A DNA stretch of 64,000 nucleotides. Source: Halichondria panicea. Taxonomy: Eukaryota > Porifera > Demospongiae > Suberitida > Halichondriidae. The stretch is taken from the NCBI RefSeq assembly GCF_963675165.1, contig NC_087392.1, forward strand, positions 2,309,001 through 2,373,000, read 5' to 3'. Shown in pieces: positions 35,690-52,605 of this stretch (position 1 is the first letter of the stretch; each line of letters starts with the position of its first letter). Under the pieces are notes generated by a model. It searched no databases and was not told the origin of the DNA. It was given only the letters and a program-made list of their open reading frames with translations. The translations under genes were made by a program, and so were the position numbers.

Positions 35690-38600
35690 ATGGCTGACGA
35701 TGAATTACATATGCAAGATGTGTCTGAAGAAGAAGTTAATGCAATGGAGGCGACAACCAATGCAGTTAAACAACAACGAAAGCAGCACACATCCCTGCAA
35801 AAACGCACCCCTGTAAAATTGGAGCATCGACACAGAGCACAGAGCATCATACAGAGCAAGGCCTTGGATGAGCTGGAGACTGAGGTGTTCGAGACAGGCC
35901 TCTATGAGAATTCAGACCTGAGCACTGGAAGCAGTTATGGAGTGATGGGTGCAGAGATTCTCTACAGTAAGGGCCTTCCCAGAGAGACTCTACTTAATCG
36001 ATTAATCATTGGTTGCATGTATGCTATTAGTTTCATAAATCAGCCACCCTTCCTAGGGTCTTTACCTAGGAAGGGTGGCTGATTCATGAGATTAGCATGC
36101 CTATAATTATATGCACAGATCATTCACCTGTAGGGGATATTATGAGACATTCATTCGTGCAGTAATCTTGAGGGAGCTAAATAGCCTGTTCACTAACTAC
36201 TCACAGTAATAGGCTTTGTATGTAAGCAAACAAATTATAGTGACAGTGCACTTTGTTTGCAGCTAATGCTAGCATTTAGTGTTCAAGTGGTTCGGGGCAA
36301 GGGGGATATGAGACACACTAATTGGCTACTCTAGCATATCTGGAACTTTCTTATGTAGTGGTTATTCTGTCTATAAAAACAGTTACTCCTGTTTTAACAA
36401 ATACATTTGGCACCCACTTAAATTTGGTCAATTAAAATGTTTTCTCCAATTAAACTCTGTGCTAAACAAACTATTGTGGTATCTCTGTCAACACAACCAG
36501 AAGAGATACGACACGCGTGCCTCAATTTAGCAATTAGCCTAAATCGAGGCACACGTGTCGTACCCTCCTCTGGCATTCAAAACCCAAGCATACAATTCCA
36601 AATTTCTTTTGGACTAGAAAGCCTTTCTAAGGTAACACTATTAAATAAATGCAGAAAAATATCTGAAGCACTTTTGAACAGCTGTCTCATATTGGTTCTG
36701 TCTATTTAGGATGTGTTTGAGTGCTTGAAGCATGAGTGTATATTCAGAAATTAGGTGTGTACATTTTCCATCATCTGTTTCTGTATGCAGGTTATGTGTG
36801 GTGGAGCATCTTCCATGCTCTACCAGCAATGGTGTGGTTCTTCCCTCTATGTGAAATGGAGATCAGTGGATACGAAGCAGCGGCATTCGTTTGGTTCTCC
36901 CCAATTTTCACTCTGATAGGTCCAATACGGAGAGCCATTTCTACCCCGTTTGGACTCATGGTCCTCCGCTTGTTGAGTATAGTGGGTGTGGCCTCATTCC
37001 AAGCACCCACCAACAAATCCAGACTCCTCATCTTGGCCGCAGGAAACTTATTTGTAATGCTTGGCTGGGTAGCAAACTGGTGGAACATGTCAAAGTTAGA
37101 CAGGTGTGTCCAGTGCATTGAGTCGGCACATAATTATGTGTATTGATATTAAATTGTTTAGGAGACCCCTCTAGGTGCTTTTGCAGGAACTAGACTGAGT
37201 AGTGAATTTTGAATGGTGATTTGGGTGTACATTATTTCCCTGTACATTGTACATGTAGGTTGGCAACAAGGGATTTTACTCAAGGAAGCGTTGCGTTGAC
37301 TGTTACAAAACACTAAGCTTCACTGTACTATAATTATATACACCACACACTAGTCACACTCCTAATTGTAGGGTTAGGGTTAGGGTTAGGGTTATGGTTA
37401 GGTAGCTGAATACTGTGTTGTTTTTATTCATGCAGGCATCGTCGTATCTACCTGCACCTGCTAGGTTACCTGTTCTTCCTGGCTGTGCGGGTGTGGGGCT
37501 CCACCTTCAACTACATCTACATGAGCTACCAACTAAACAATGTTGTTTCTGTGCTCTGTGTCCCACTAGCTATCTACTTGTACATACGAGACCAGAGAAC
37601 CCCAGTGATTAGTCATGAGTTAAGCGAACCCCCACGGGCTAACACTAGATATCCAGGTCTCCTGGCAACAGGGGTGGGATTTGGTGCGCTGCTGTTTCTG
37701 ACTGGACTATTGTTTGGAGAGGTGTCAGTTATCGTCAGGTACTCAGTGGTGCCGATCGGAGAGCAGGGGCCCCAACCTTGGCCATGGGGGTGAGTTATAA
37801 TGTTCGTGTACATGCATGTATTTCTTAGCTTGTCTAGATGTCTGTAAGCATACTATGATGTATTGAACCAATAATTTATGTAAAAAGTACATTGGTCCAG
37901 AATTTAACACAACTAGACATTTCACAATAACTAGAATGGTTTGTTATGTACAACGTACCTTATTTATTTGTTCTCCTCAGACTGGCCACCCTGTGTGCCC
38001 TCACTGTTGGCCTGCTGGGATCTGGTCATTGCAGAGACCTCCTTTCTTCCCATCCCTGGACCATGGTCGGGCTCTTTTTCTCAATGGTCTTCTATTTCAT
38101 GGAGTCCTATACTGCCTTCTTTGGTGGCCTCATATTAGCAGTGTACACAATGTCCCTTTTGCCTCACATCTCCAAGCGTCTTGTTAATTTCCCATCTGGG
38201 AAGGTCTTCCCCATTGCTATGCTGTCATACTTCTTCTTATTGCTACTCTCAGTATGGGTGGTGGCGTATAAGTTTGTACCCGGTGGAGTGATCACTAGGG
38301 AACGGAGCGATGCCATGCATGTTCTTTTGATACTGCTAATAGGGATGGCCTCAAGAAAATTTGGAAGTGAGCACGAATCATCGAAGATGCATAGTCAGAA
38401 AGCAGCCAACAAAAAATCGACTTTGTTTGGTCGATTCTTTCGTCGATTGTCCACAATCACTGAGGAAGACAGTGAAGAATGGCAGGAAACGACGAGAGGA
38501 AGTACCACTCATCAGGTGAGGGCCAGGGAGCTGATAGTAGCCGAGGAGAAAGAAGGAAGACGCTTCCATAGCAAAGCCATCAAAGGTACATATACATGTA

Positions 38601-41080
38601 TTTTATGATTCTAACAATGTCAATACCTATACAGTTGGTGTGGCCATTATTTTGCTCGCTCTGCTTGGCTTTGCTAGTCGTTATCGTCCTTACCCTCCAA
38701 TGCCAGTCGAGGTATGCCAAATCCTGTGTGTAAAAAATCATGTCTGAATTAACTTTGTTCGTCTGTTCTCAGGAACACCCTAATATTGTGAGTGGTGGAA
38801 TCTGGGCCTTTCATTTTGGCTATGACAACAAGGCTTTTCCGAGCATGGAGAGAGCAGCTCAACTCATTCTCAACTCAGGTCAGAGTCTGTGCGAAGCAAC
38901 GTCTATTGTCACTGGCTGGTCTTCTTGGCGTCACTGTTCAGTTTGTAGCTGTTGTAGATTTATAGTTGGAGGAATGCAAAAACTAAAAATCAATCTTTGA
39001 GGCCATAACAGTATTGGTTAGCTCTTGTGTGTTTTACTTGCAGAGGTGGATGTGATAGGTCTCCTGGAGACGGATGCAGCCAGGCACTTCATTGGTAGCA
39101 GGGACATCGCCACCTGGCTGGAGGAGAGACTGAATGTGTATGTGGATTACGGTCCAGGCCCCAAAGCCCACACTTTTGGGTGAGTGACAATTAGTATTGC
39201 TACATGTGCTGATCTATCCCTTTCTGCAGGTGTTTACTGGTCTCCAGGTATCCTATTGTCAAAAGTACACACCATCTCCTTCCGTCACCAGAAGGTAAGT
39301 TCACTGCTCTGTTCATAATTAATTTTAATTAATTTTAATTTTGTGCCCACAGGGGAGATTGCCCCAGCTATTGTGGCTACTGTCAATGTATCTGGAAGCC
39401 TAGTTGACTTCCTCGTTGTACACTTTGGAAATGAGGAGTAAGTTAATTATGCCTCGATGCGCATGGGCAAACGAGGTATACGGTAGTGTGTTTGTGTGTC
39501 TGTGTGTGTGTAGACTGCTACAGCTGCTCAAGGATCAATTATATGCAAGTAAGAGTTTCTATAGGCTTCTAGTCATGTTTTCTTGGATTTTAATTCGTGG
39601 ATTTGCAAAATAATGCTTTGTTCTCGAGTTATGCCTAGTTTTGCTTAGTTGGAATGCCATTGCAGCCTTTTCAGAAGAGTGCGTAGCAATACTTGTTCAC
39701 TGAGTGTGCTACTCCATTTAGTAGTTAGCTCTGCACTAGAACGCTAGCTATTGGTAGCTGTAAGAGTGAGAAGAGAGCTGCAAGGCTCTGCTGATGCAGC
39801 CATTGATTTTAGACTATAACTTTTGGCATCAATCGTTTTTAACAACAATCATGGTCGATCATTACCCACTCTTGAGTTTCCCTGTGATTCTGGATTCTGC
39901 CTGCTTGCAGCAAAATTAATTAATGCAAAATGTTCATGATAATTATAATGTGTGTATAAAAGCTATTTGTAGCTTTATGTTATGTAGCTTTGGCATCTCC
40001 ACCGAGGCATCAGCACCTGCAGTGCTTTCATTATACCACATTACTTATCTTGTGGTAATTCTTGACAGGGATAATCTGGATCGGAAACTTCAGGCACACG
40101 CGGTAGCTGAGCTCTTAGCCAATGCTACGAACCCCATTGTTATGCTGAGCTACGTAACCGATCGTCATGGGAGCAGAGACTACAAAACAATAGTGGAGAA
40201 AGGGAATGTGAATGTGAGTTTCTCTCTGTTTGGATGGAATATTAAAAATTAAGATATTGATTTTTAGGATATTGACACGACTGACAGGAAGAGATTCTGT
40301 GAGTACATCTTCTATCGAGGTCTCATAAGGTCAGTTCAATGAGTGTCCGCCTATTTTGAGAAAATACAATTTTGATACTGCTGAACTTTTCCAATAATTA
40401 TATACTCCTGGTTTAAGCGCACTCCTCATGTGCAAATTGGTCTGATGTATATCTGCAGACTTGGCTATGCTAGAATATCCCATGGAGGGCTGAGTGACAC
40501 CGAGGTCCAGATAGGAAAGTTCAGGATCCCGTCTTCACCTGCTGAACCCGATCACTCCACCGTAACTCAGAACCCGGAGGATGTGCCAGCATGGACACAC
40601 TTCCCTGACATGTGAGATTCATGCCAATATTTTGATGCCCTATCTCTCTTAGACTTGTTACCATTAGGCCACACAAACTAAATCACTTGTTTCTCAGGCC
40701 CACTTCCTTCGTTTTTTACCCCCGCTTGCTCCTTATTTTTAAATGATTAGCTGTAAAGATCGTCAAAAACAACTAACGTAAAGTAAACTTTTAACGACCC
40801 TGCATCCCTGCGTTACTTTTTAGGTCTAAGAAACAGTTTGTGTGCTTTTAGCCTTACACATTAATTAGTGCCCATCAAGTCATTGTACCTACATCCGACT
40901 ATTCACCCTAACCTAACCACTGTATGGATATCACTTGTTCAATACGTGATACACGAGGTTATATGATCACACATGCATCTAAATGCACACTGCAGGTTTG
41001 GGAAGTTGTTCCAGGGTCACTATTATGATGAGTCAAGACATCACTTTCATATGAACACACCAAAGTACTTTAAAGTATAG
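35690..41080 (+). CDS. CWH43: CWH43/PGAP2IP-like membrane protein with phosphatase-like C-terminus
   Basis: Inferred exons: 35690-35966, 36791-37103, 37436-37789, 37981-38585, 38635-38711, 38773-38878, 39044-39179, 39230-39294, 39353-39437, 40069-40213, 40268-40329, 40459-40611, 40996-41080, giving 820 residues. The N-terminal about 90 residues are polar and unlike anything I know. A multi-spanning region follows ([39 protein letters not shown]). The C-terminal part is an endonuclease/exonuclease/phosphatase-like domain: [55 protein letters not shown]43 in yeast and mammals acts in the endomembrane system on GPI-anchor lipid remodelling. The upstream PGAP2-like half of yeast Cwh43 is not evident here, so PGAP2IP may be the closer name. 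Intron 1 holds two hairpins; intron 9 a dispersed repeat. Confidence 0.87.
36015..36100. repeat. hairpin with about 37-bp arms
   Basis: AATCAGCCACCCTTCCTAGG and its exact inverse CCTAGGAAGGGTGGCTGATT surround a 9-bp loop. The outer arms (GCATG...GCTA) continue imperfectly. In intron 1 of the CWH43-like gene. Confidence 0.85.
36507..36562. repeat. hairpin with 24-bp arms
   Basis: TACGACACGCGTGCCTCAAT against the inverse ATCGAGGCACACGTGTCGTA, two mismatches, in the same intron as the hairpin at 36015. Confidence 0.85.
37369..37403. repeat. telomere-like (TTAGGG)n tract
   Basis: About four GGGTTA units followed by GGTTATGGTTAGG, in intron 2 of the CWH43-like gene, just before the acceptor region of exon 3. 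Confidence 0.85.
39450..39810. repeat. dispersed repeat family B, copy 1
   Basis: Starts GCCTCGATGCGC and shares TTCTATAGGCTTCTAG, TGGATTTTAATTCGTGGATT and CTCGAGTTATG-like blocks with 61660-62040. Non-coding, in intron 9 of the CWH43-like gene. Confidence 0.75.
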
Positions 41081-41317
41081 CTACATACATGGTTATAGTG
41101 GTCTCACTACTCTACAATATAATTATAGAGCTGAGATCAAGATGTATTCATTTACTATTATTGTATTCGAAAGACAACAATGGAGTCATGTTGAACATGG
41201 AACATATTGAGTACATACAGTGAATGAATCGAAGCTAGCATAAAGGCTGACATAAAAAGTGGTAACAGTTCAATAAATAGTTATAGCTATACATCATAAT
41301 AATTATATATACATGGA

Positions 41318-46350
<5,033 letters not shown>

Positions 46351-46607
46351 GATAGTTTTTGGTTACAGTAGGGAGCCATTTCACTTAGTACAATGAACTA
46401 CACTGCTACACAAGCTACTTCTACGATATAGTGCTGTAAACACAGAAGTAAAGGCAATTGCGCAAAATGGTCCTCCTCTTATTTCAAAAGGGTCGAAGTT
46501 CAAATTGACTGGTAGCTAGCGCATGCGCCATGTGATTCGTCACTCCCCCTTTTAATACTGCCACATGGCCCATATTTTCTATTTCCAGTTGAACAGCAGC
46601 AATAATT
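46351..46607. promoter_or_regulatory. bidirectional promoter region PLK4 / DNAJA3
   Basis: 257 bp between divergent start codons. It includes GCGCATGCGCC (46519-46529), a palindromic GC-rich site of the NRF1 type; function inferred. Confidence 0.5.
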
Positions 46608-49121
46608 ATGAGGAGCTGGAGCAGATTATTGAAGTACATTCCAACTGTTTGTCACAGAGGGACAGCGTATGTAGCTCAGGGAGTTGGAAATTCTTTGGCT
46701 TGTAAGACAATTCCAAATAGAAGAGTACATGGATGTATCCTTGGCTGTACATCTTCCACTGGCATGTTCCAAGGATGTAGGGCTATACACACCAGTGGTA
46801 AGGTTCCTGTCGCCTGGCGTATCTATTAATTGATCACAAGTATTGTGTGTGTGCGTTACTAAATCACCATGCGTGCCCTCATACACTTTTTGAGCTTGGA
46901 GTCATTCAAAGATGCATTGTGTAGCTTTGCTCATCACGTTATGGTGGTATTAATTTCTGTGTCACCCAATACCATTGTACTCAGGTTCTTCGGACAAGGA
47001 TGACTATTACAATATGCTGGGTGTTCCCCGTAGTGCCGGTCAGAAAGAGATCAAGAAAGCATATTATGAACTGGCCAAGAAGTATCATCCTGATCTAAAT
47101 AAAGACAATCCAGATGCTGCAAAAAGGTTCACTGAGATCGGAGAAGCTTATGAGGTAAATCATACTCATTCATCATGAATGAAAGATAAGCAGCTCCATT
47201 GTGCAGGTATTGAGTGACCAAGACAAGCGCAACACCTACGATGCCACTGGACACTCAGAATACACTGCCGGATCTCAAGGGGCTAGTAGTGGTTTTACTT
47301 CTTCACAGGCCGAGGAGATATTCAAGTCCTTCTTTGGTGGTGGAGGTTTCGGGAATATGTTTGAGCAGGGCGCAAGTACTCATCGTATTGGTTTGACCTT
47401 GAGTTTTAATGAGTCAGTGAGTGGCTGTACAAAGGACATCTCATTGAGGGTGCAAGGTACATGTGGGAGGTGTTTTGGGACTGGAGGTGAGCCGGGAACC
47501 AAGGAGCAAATGTGTCCTTACTGCAGAGGGAAGGGAGAGGTCAGTGTTTTGGTCTATTATAGATGTGCTATTATATATCCTTTTTATTGTGTGCTAGATT
47601 TACTTTCTGAAGTTTTAATGATGGTATTTACCTATTCTCACTTTTGTCAGGAGTGTATTATAATATCTTCATACACTCCTGCTTTTGTATATGTACTTTT
47701 TCCCTCTCCCTTTTTCCCACAAAAGTATTGACTTTTAAATACTTTATACTGCTGCCCCTTCCCCCACAGGAGGTAATCAACACAGGGTTGTTCCACATGA
47801 AGTCAACGTGTCGACGTTGCCACGGTCAGGGGAAAATAATCACCACCCCCTGTCATCAGTGCTCGGGTACTGGGACCACTGTTCGTGCCCAGAGTGTCAA
47901 TGTACAGGTACCAGCTGGTGTTGCTGACGGCCAGACTCTCAGGGTACCAGTGGGCCAGTCTGAAGCCTACGTTGTCCTGAAGGTGAGTGGTGTGTGAAAT
48001 GGTAGTTTGTTCAACAATCATTACCCTGTGCCGAAACATAATAGTTCTGTGTGTTCTCTGACTGTGCAGGTTACAGACAGTGATTTGTTTGAGCGAGATG
48101 GCTTTGATGTACACTCCGATACTGATGTCAGCTTCACCCAGGCAATACTAGGTGGGGAACTCAAAATTCCAGGACTGAGTGGACACATCATGCTCAAGGT
48201 ACACGTACACGTAGTTGTCATGCCGCAATTAATTTTTATGTCCTGTTCTCATTCAGATACCTGCTGGAGTTCAGTCACATCATCGCATCAAGTTAACCAA
48301 TAGAGGAATACCTCAACTCAATGGATATGGCAAGGGTGACCACTATGTTCATGTAAAGATCTCAATCCCAAAGTAAGTACTGCTGTTTCATACAGCGGCG
48401 TATCCAGTTTTGGGATCAGGGTGCTCGAGCATCCCCCTACACTAAAATTATTACCGTAACTTACTGTTTATCTGGGAGCTATTCTTAAACGGTGAGCAAC
48501 ACTGATATTATCCTATGGATACTGAAGATTATCACTAGCTATTCAGATTGAAAACTAGAGCTTTTGCATGTCTATTGATTAAAACCACACCTTAAAAACG
48601 TTGTCATGCGCCATTCGTTCGATTATTGTTGTTATTTTTGTTATAGGAGGTTAACCAAGCAGCAGAGAGAACTAATAACTGAGTATGCCCTGACAGAGAA
48701 CTTGGTGAATGGGACAGTCAATGGACTTGACAAAGGTCAGTATAATAATATACTAGGGCGCGAGTGAAGTTAGCAAATTAAGATGTACGTAAATCAATCG
48801 AGTGACTTCAATTGAGTAAAGCATTAGTTTGTTTGCTTAATTTGAGCGATGTACTTGCATACATACAAACAGAAAAATCCCCATGTAACTCACTAGTGTG
48901 AGGCTCGCTTCTCTTGCCCAATAATTATGTCAACAGCTTACAATCTGTTATGTATGGTATATCATTTCCCAGGTAGAACGGAGAACAAAGATGGACCTTC
49001 CTCTGTCGTCAAAGTCGAAGAAAAAGGAATCATTCAAAAGTTAAAAGACGTGTTTTGGAAGTCAGATGATGACGAAGCTGAACAACAACAAACTGATCAG
49101 AGTAGAGATAAAATGAGCTAA
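46608..49121 (+). CDS. DNAJA3: DNAJA3/TID1 mitochondrial type I J-protein
   Basis: Inferred exons: 46608-46797, 46985-47154, 47207-47539, 47770-47982, 48070-48198, 48257-48372, 48647-48735, 48973-49121, giving 462 residues. The N-terminal about 60 residues are basic and hydroxylated without acids ([18 protein letters not shown]), like a mitochondrial presequence. The J domain follows ([23 protein letters not shown] motif in KKYHPDLNK). Next are a Gly/Phe-rich part ([11 protein letters not shown]) and four zinc-binding CxxCxGxG repeats ([32 protein letters not shown]). The C-terminal client-binding domain comes after. It stimulates mitochondrial HSP70 ATPase and folding. Head-to-head with PLK4 and tail-to-tail with UFM1. 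Confidence 0.94.
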
Positions 49122-49264
49122 CTCACAGCTCTCATTGTACATATAATTGTGTTCATTATTAATTTGTCAATTCACCACAATAATATTAATGATAATTCCA
49201 TTCTCTGTAAAACTTTTTTGTGAAAACATCAAAATGCCATAATTATAGAGTGTGATCTAGAAGA

Positions 49265-49996
<732 letters not shown>

Positions 49997-50210
49997 AGTG
50001 GAGTGTTGTTTCTTTCATATACTTCGAGCTTCATGTACTTGCATATCTGAAACCACATGGCCTAGAAATTTTAGCTGGGTGTGGCCTAACATCTCCACTG
50101 CAGGAAGTGAATGGCCCTAATTATTAACGTGTATAACTGGATGTAAACAAACAAGCTCTGTGAGCTCTTGAACGTGATTTACCACAAGCTCCAAGAAATA
50201 GCACAAAGCA
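49997..50210. promoter_or_regulatory. bidirectional promoter region UFM1 / VOPP1-like
   Basis: About 214 bp between the inferred UFM1 start and the divergent next gene. Confidence 0.45.
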
Positions 50211-50943
50211 ATGGAGCCAAAAACGTTTCTGCCATTAACTGTCGTGATCATTGGTCTATTTACCCCAGCAGGTAAGGTGTCAAATCCAGTAAAATCTTTG
50301 TAGTTAGCTAGAAAATTACGATCCTCCATCGACTATTTCTTTTGTAGCATACGCACAGGGGACTATCATTGACCTTGAGGAATGTCAGTCACTGGGACTC
50401 CACTGTGGCAGAGAAGAAGCTGGAACCTCACAGCAGTACTGCTGTATCGAGATCAATGGCCATTTTCCAATTCACAGCTGTTGTAACCCGTACATTGGGT
50501 GAGTAGACTAGTTTACAATAATTTTGTGTGTAATACTTTCCATTTACAGACTAGCTATTGGACTCTCAGTAGCAATCCCACTCCTTGTTGCCATCATAAT
50601 AGGCCTGATCGTCGCCTACTGTTGGTGCTCTCGCTACCAGAATCGGAAGATGGACCGTCTCATGATTGCCTATCGCCAAGCCCAGCTAGAAGATGAGCAA
50701 GAGGAGGATGGCAGCGATGAACCAGTCAACTCTGCTGCTCCCCCTGTCTACACACCAGTTGCTAGCTCTGAGCGGGACAATTCTGAAGCTGGGCTACCTG
50801 TGTATACCAAGTCTGATCCCTTTGCCCCCCAAAGCACTGATACTGCTGCTGTGATAGAGCCTACGGTTGAGCAGCAAAGCACTGAGACGCAACTCGACGA
50901 TGTTCCTTTGTTGCCGGATGAAAACGATACTGAAACAGTATAA
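50211..50943 (+). CDS. single-pass membrane protein, VOPP1/WBP1/CYYR1-like, with PPxY motif
   Basis: Inferred exons: 50211-50271, 50348-50498, 50550-50943, giving 201 residues. A signal peptide is likely (hydrophobic LPLTVVIIGLFTP, then AYA). A short Cys-rich ectodomain follows (CQSLGLHCG, YCCIEINGH, HSCCNPY; eight Cys). One membrane span comes next (LAIGLSVAIPLLVAIIIGLI), ending in YCWCSRYQNR. The acidic cytosolic tail contains APPVYTPV, a PPxY WW-binding site, and a similar LPVYTK. The layout of a short Cys-rich ectodomain, one span and PPxY tail is that of VOPP1, WBP1 and CYYR1-type proteins, which recruit NEDD4-family ubiquitin ligases at endosomes. The exact orthologue is uncertain. A Shisa-like protein is the alternative. 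Confidence 0.7.
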
Positions 50944-51138
50944 AAATGTGTGATGGGTAACGTACCAAAACATTGACTTTTTAATGGTTGCTTAGCTTTT
51001 CGTCCATTTTAAACCAGTTTTGTATTTCTTGCTGTTTTTGGTTTTAATTTCATCTCATCTTTGAAATTAATTTTGTGTGTGAAACGATATACATAATATT
51101 GATTACATGTACATGTACCACGACAAATTAACAAAACT

Positions 51139-52339
51139 TTAAAGTTTCTTGCCTATTACACACCAATTCTCATGGTCATAAAATTCTTCTATAACTACTA
51201 CATCAGTACATTTAGACAACAATTGAACAAGTTCCCCTCTTTGAAACACATGGTAGTATCTCTGGAATGTTTGATAGCCCCTCTTCTCAAGACCATTGCT
51301 TGCATTAGCTGCACAATCATCATTTGGGGAGTTCCTTTGTGCTAATTCATGTGAATTTGTTATCTTTCCTTTATATGGAGCAATGTCAACATTGTTAGCA
51401 ATGGCTTCTGTTGAGCATTCGACGTCAGTTCTATGAAGCTCATGTGATTCCTCTCCAATAGTTTTGTGCGGTCCAATTGCTAGATCTTCGTCGCTTAAGT
51501 TTAGAGCTGACAAGTCACCCAGTAGATATTCAGTATGTGATGTATCCTCCGTTAAATTGAGTTCAGTAGAGTCCTCGTGTCCAACAGCACTTGCCTGTGA
51601 TACTTGACTTTTTTGCTGTTTCTTTTGTTTCTTCTTTAGTCTTTTTCTTTCTCTCATTCTCGCATTATCTGTGCTCTTTTGGGATACTTTTTCTTGGCTT
51701 GCCCCTTTCGCATATTTAGGTTGTAGATGCCAAGGAACCATAACATCCTGTGCCTCAAACTGCATATACAGAGATATAGCATTTCCTTAGTGTTCATATC
51801 ACTACCAAATTGGGTGTCATAATACAATTACCTGCTTCCTTTCTTGCTCCATGGCCCAAACATACACCAACATGTGCCCTCCACTCCTAAGTATTCTGGT
51901 CATCTCCCTGAGAGCTGCCAGTCGTCTCTCCTCGGTCGACAAGTGGTGAATCACAGCAATGCAGATGACAGCATCAAACATTCCCGTCCTATAAGGAAGT
52001 TGCAGACAGTCACACACAGCCACCTCATGACCTCGATCATTTGCTATGGATATCAACTCAGGACAAATATCCGAGCCAAGACAATATGTTGATTGGTTGA
52101 CTCCGAGGTACTTTCCATTACCACATCCTTGAAAATAATGATTATAGTCATTAGTACTATAGTAGTATCATGTGATATTGCTCCTCACCTACATCGGCAA
52201 TGATGCTTGAAACAGGTTGGTCATTCAAAAACTGAGCAATCCTGGGCCAAGGCTTGAATCTTGTGTCACTGAAGTGGGTGGCAATCTGTGAATACACCTT
52301 GTGCACATGTTCATGCTCTAGATCAGCAGTTAGCTCCAT
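51139..52339 (-). CDS. Trm9/TRMT9B-type tRNA wobble-uridine methyltransferase
   Basis: Inferred exons (complement): 52189-52339, 51832-52127, 51139-51759, giving 355 residues. The start is MELTADLEHEHVHKVYSQIA; an upstream GTG is not a start. Seen: HFSDTRFKPWPRIAQFL, then SAM-binding motif DVGCGNGKYLG (across the exon 1-2 join), GSDICPELISIA, FDAVICIAVIHHLSTEERR and ILRSGGHMLVYVWAMEQ. These are hallmarks of the Trm9/ALKBH8 methyltransferase domain, which methylates carboxymethyluridine at position 34 of tRNAs with TRMT112. There is no RRM or AlkB domain, so it is Trm9/TRMT9B-like rather than ALKBH8. A Lys-rich, low-complexity insert (RMRERKRLKKKQKKQQKS) precedes the C-terminal block YYHVFQRGELVQLL and WCVIGKK. 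Confidence 0.88.
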
Positions 52340-52605
52340 CACAACTTAAAGTACTAGATACAGTGTACTACAGTGTAGTGCACATGGACAAAGTAGAATT
52401 TCTAAATAGAGATCATTTTCTGGGTGCAAAGGTCAAATGCAAAAGATTAAAGATGATGAAACGTTCTCTACATGTTTTCAAGGCAGCCAGACATGGTAAA
52501 CTCAAACTTTAAGCTGTCAGAAATGTATCCAGTGCTCATGGGTGCATGCCCAAAAAGCTTGTATATAAATCTTATATAGGAGATCTAGTTAGGTTTCACA
52601 TAATT
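52340..52605. promoter_or_regulatory. bidirectional promoter region Trm9-like / ETFDH
   Basis: About 266 bp between divergent starts. The ETFDH start could lie upstream at 52546, in the same frame, which would shorten the gap. Confidence 0.45.
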
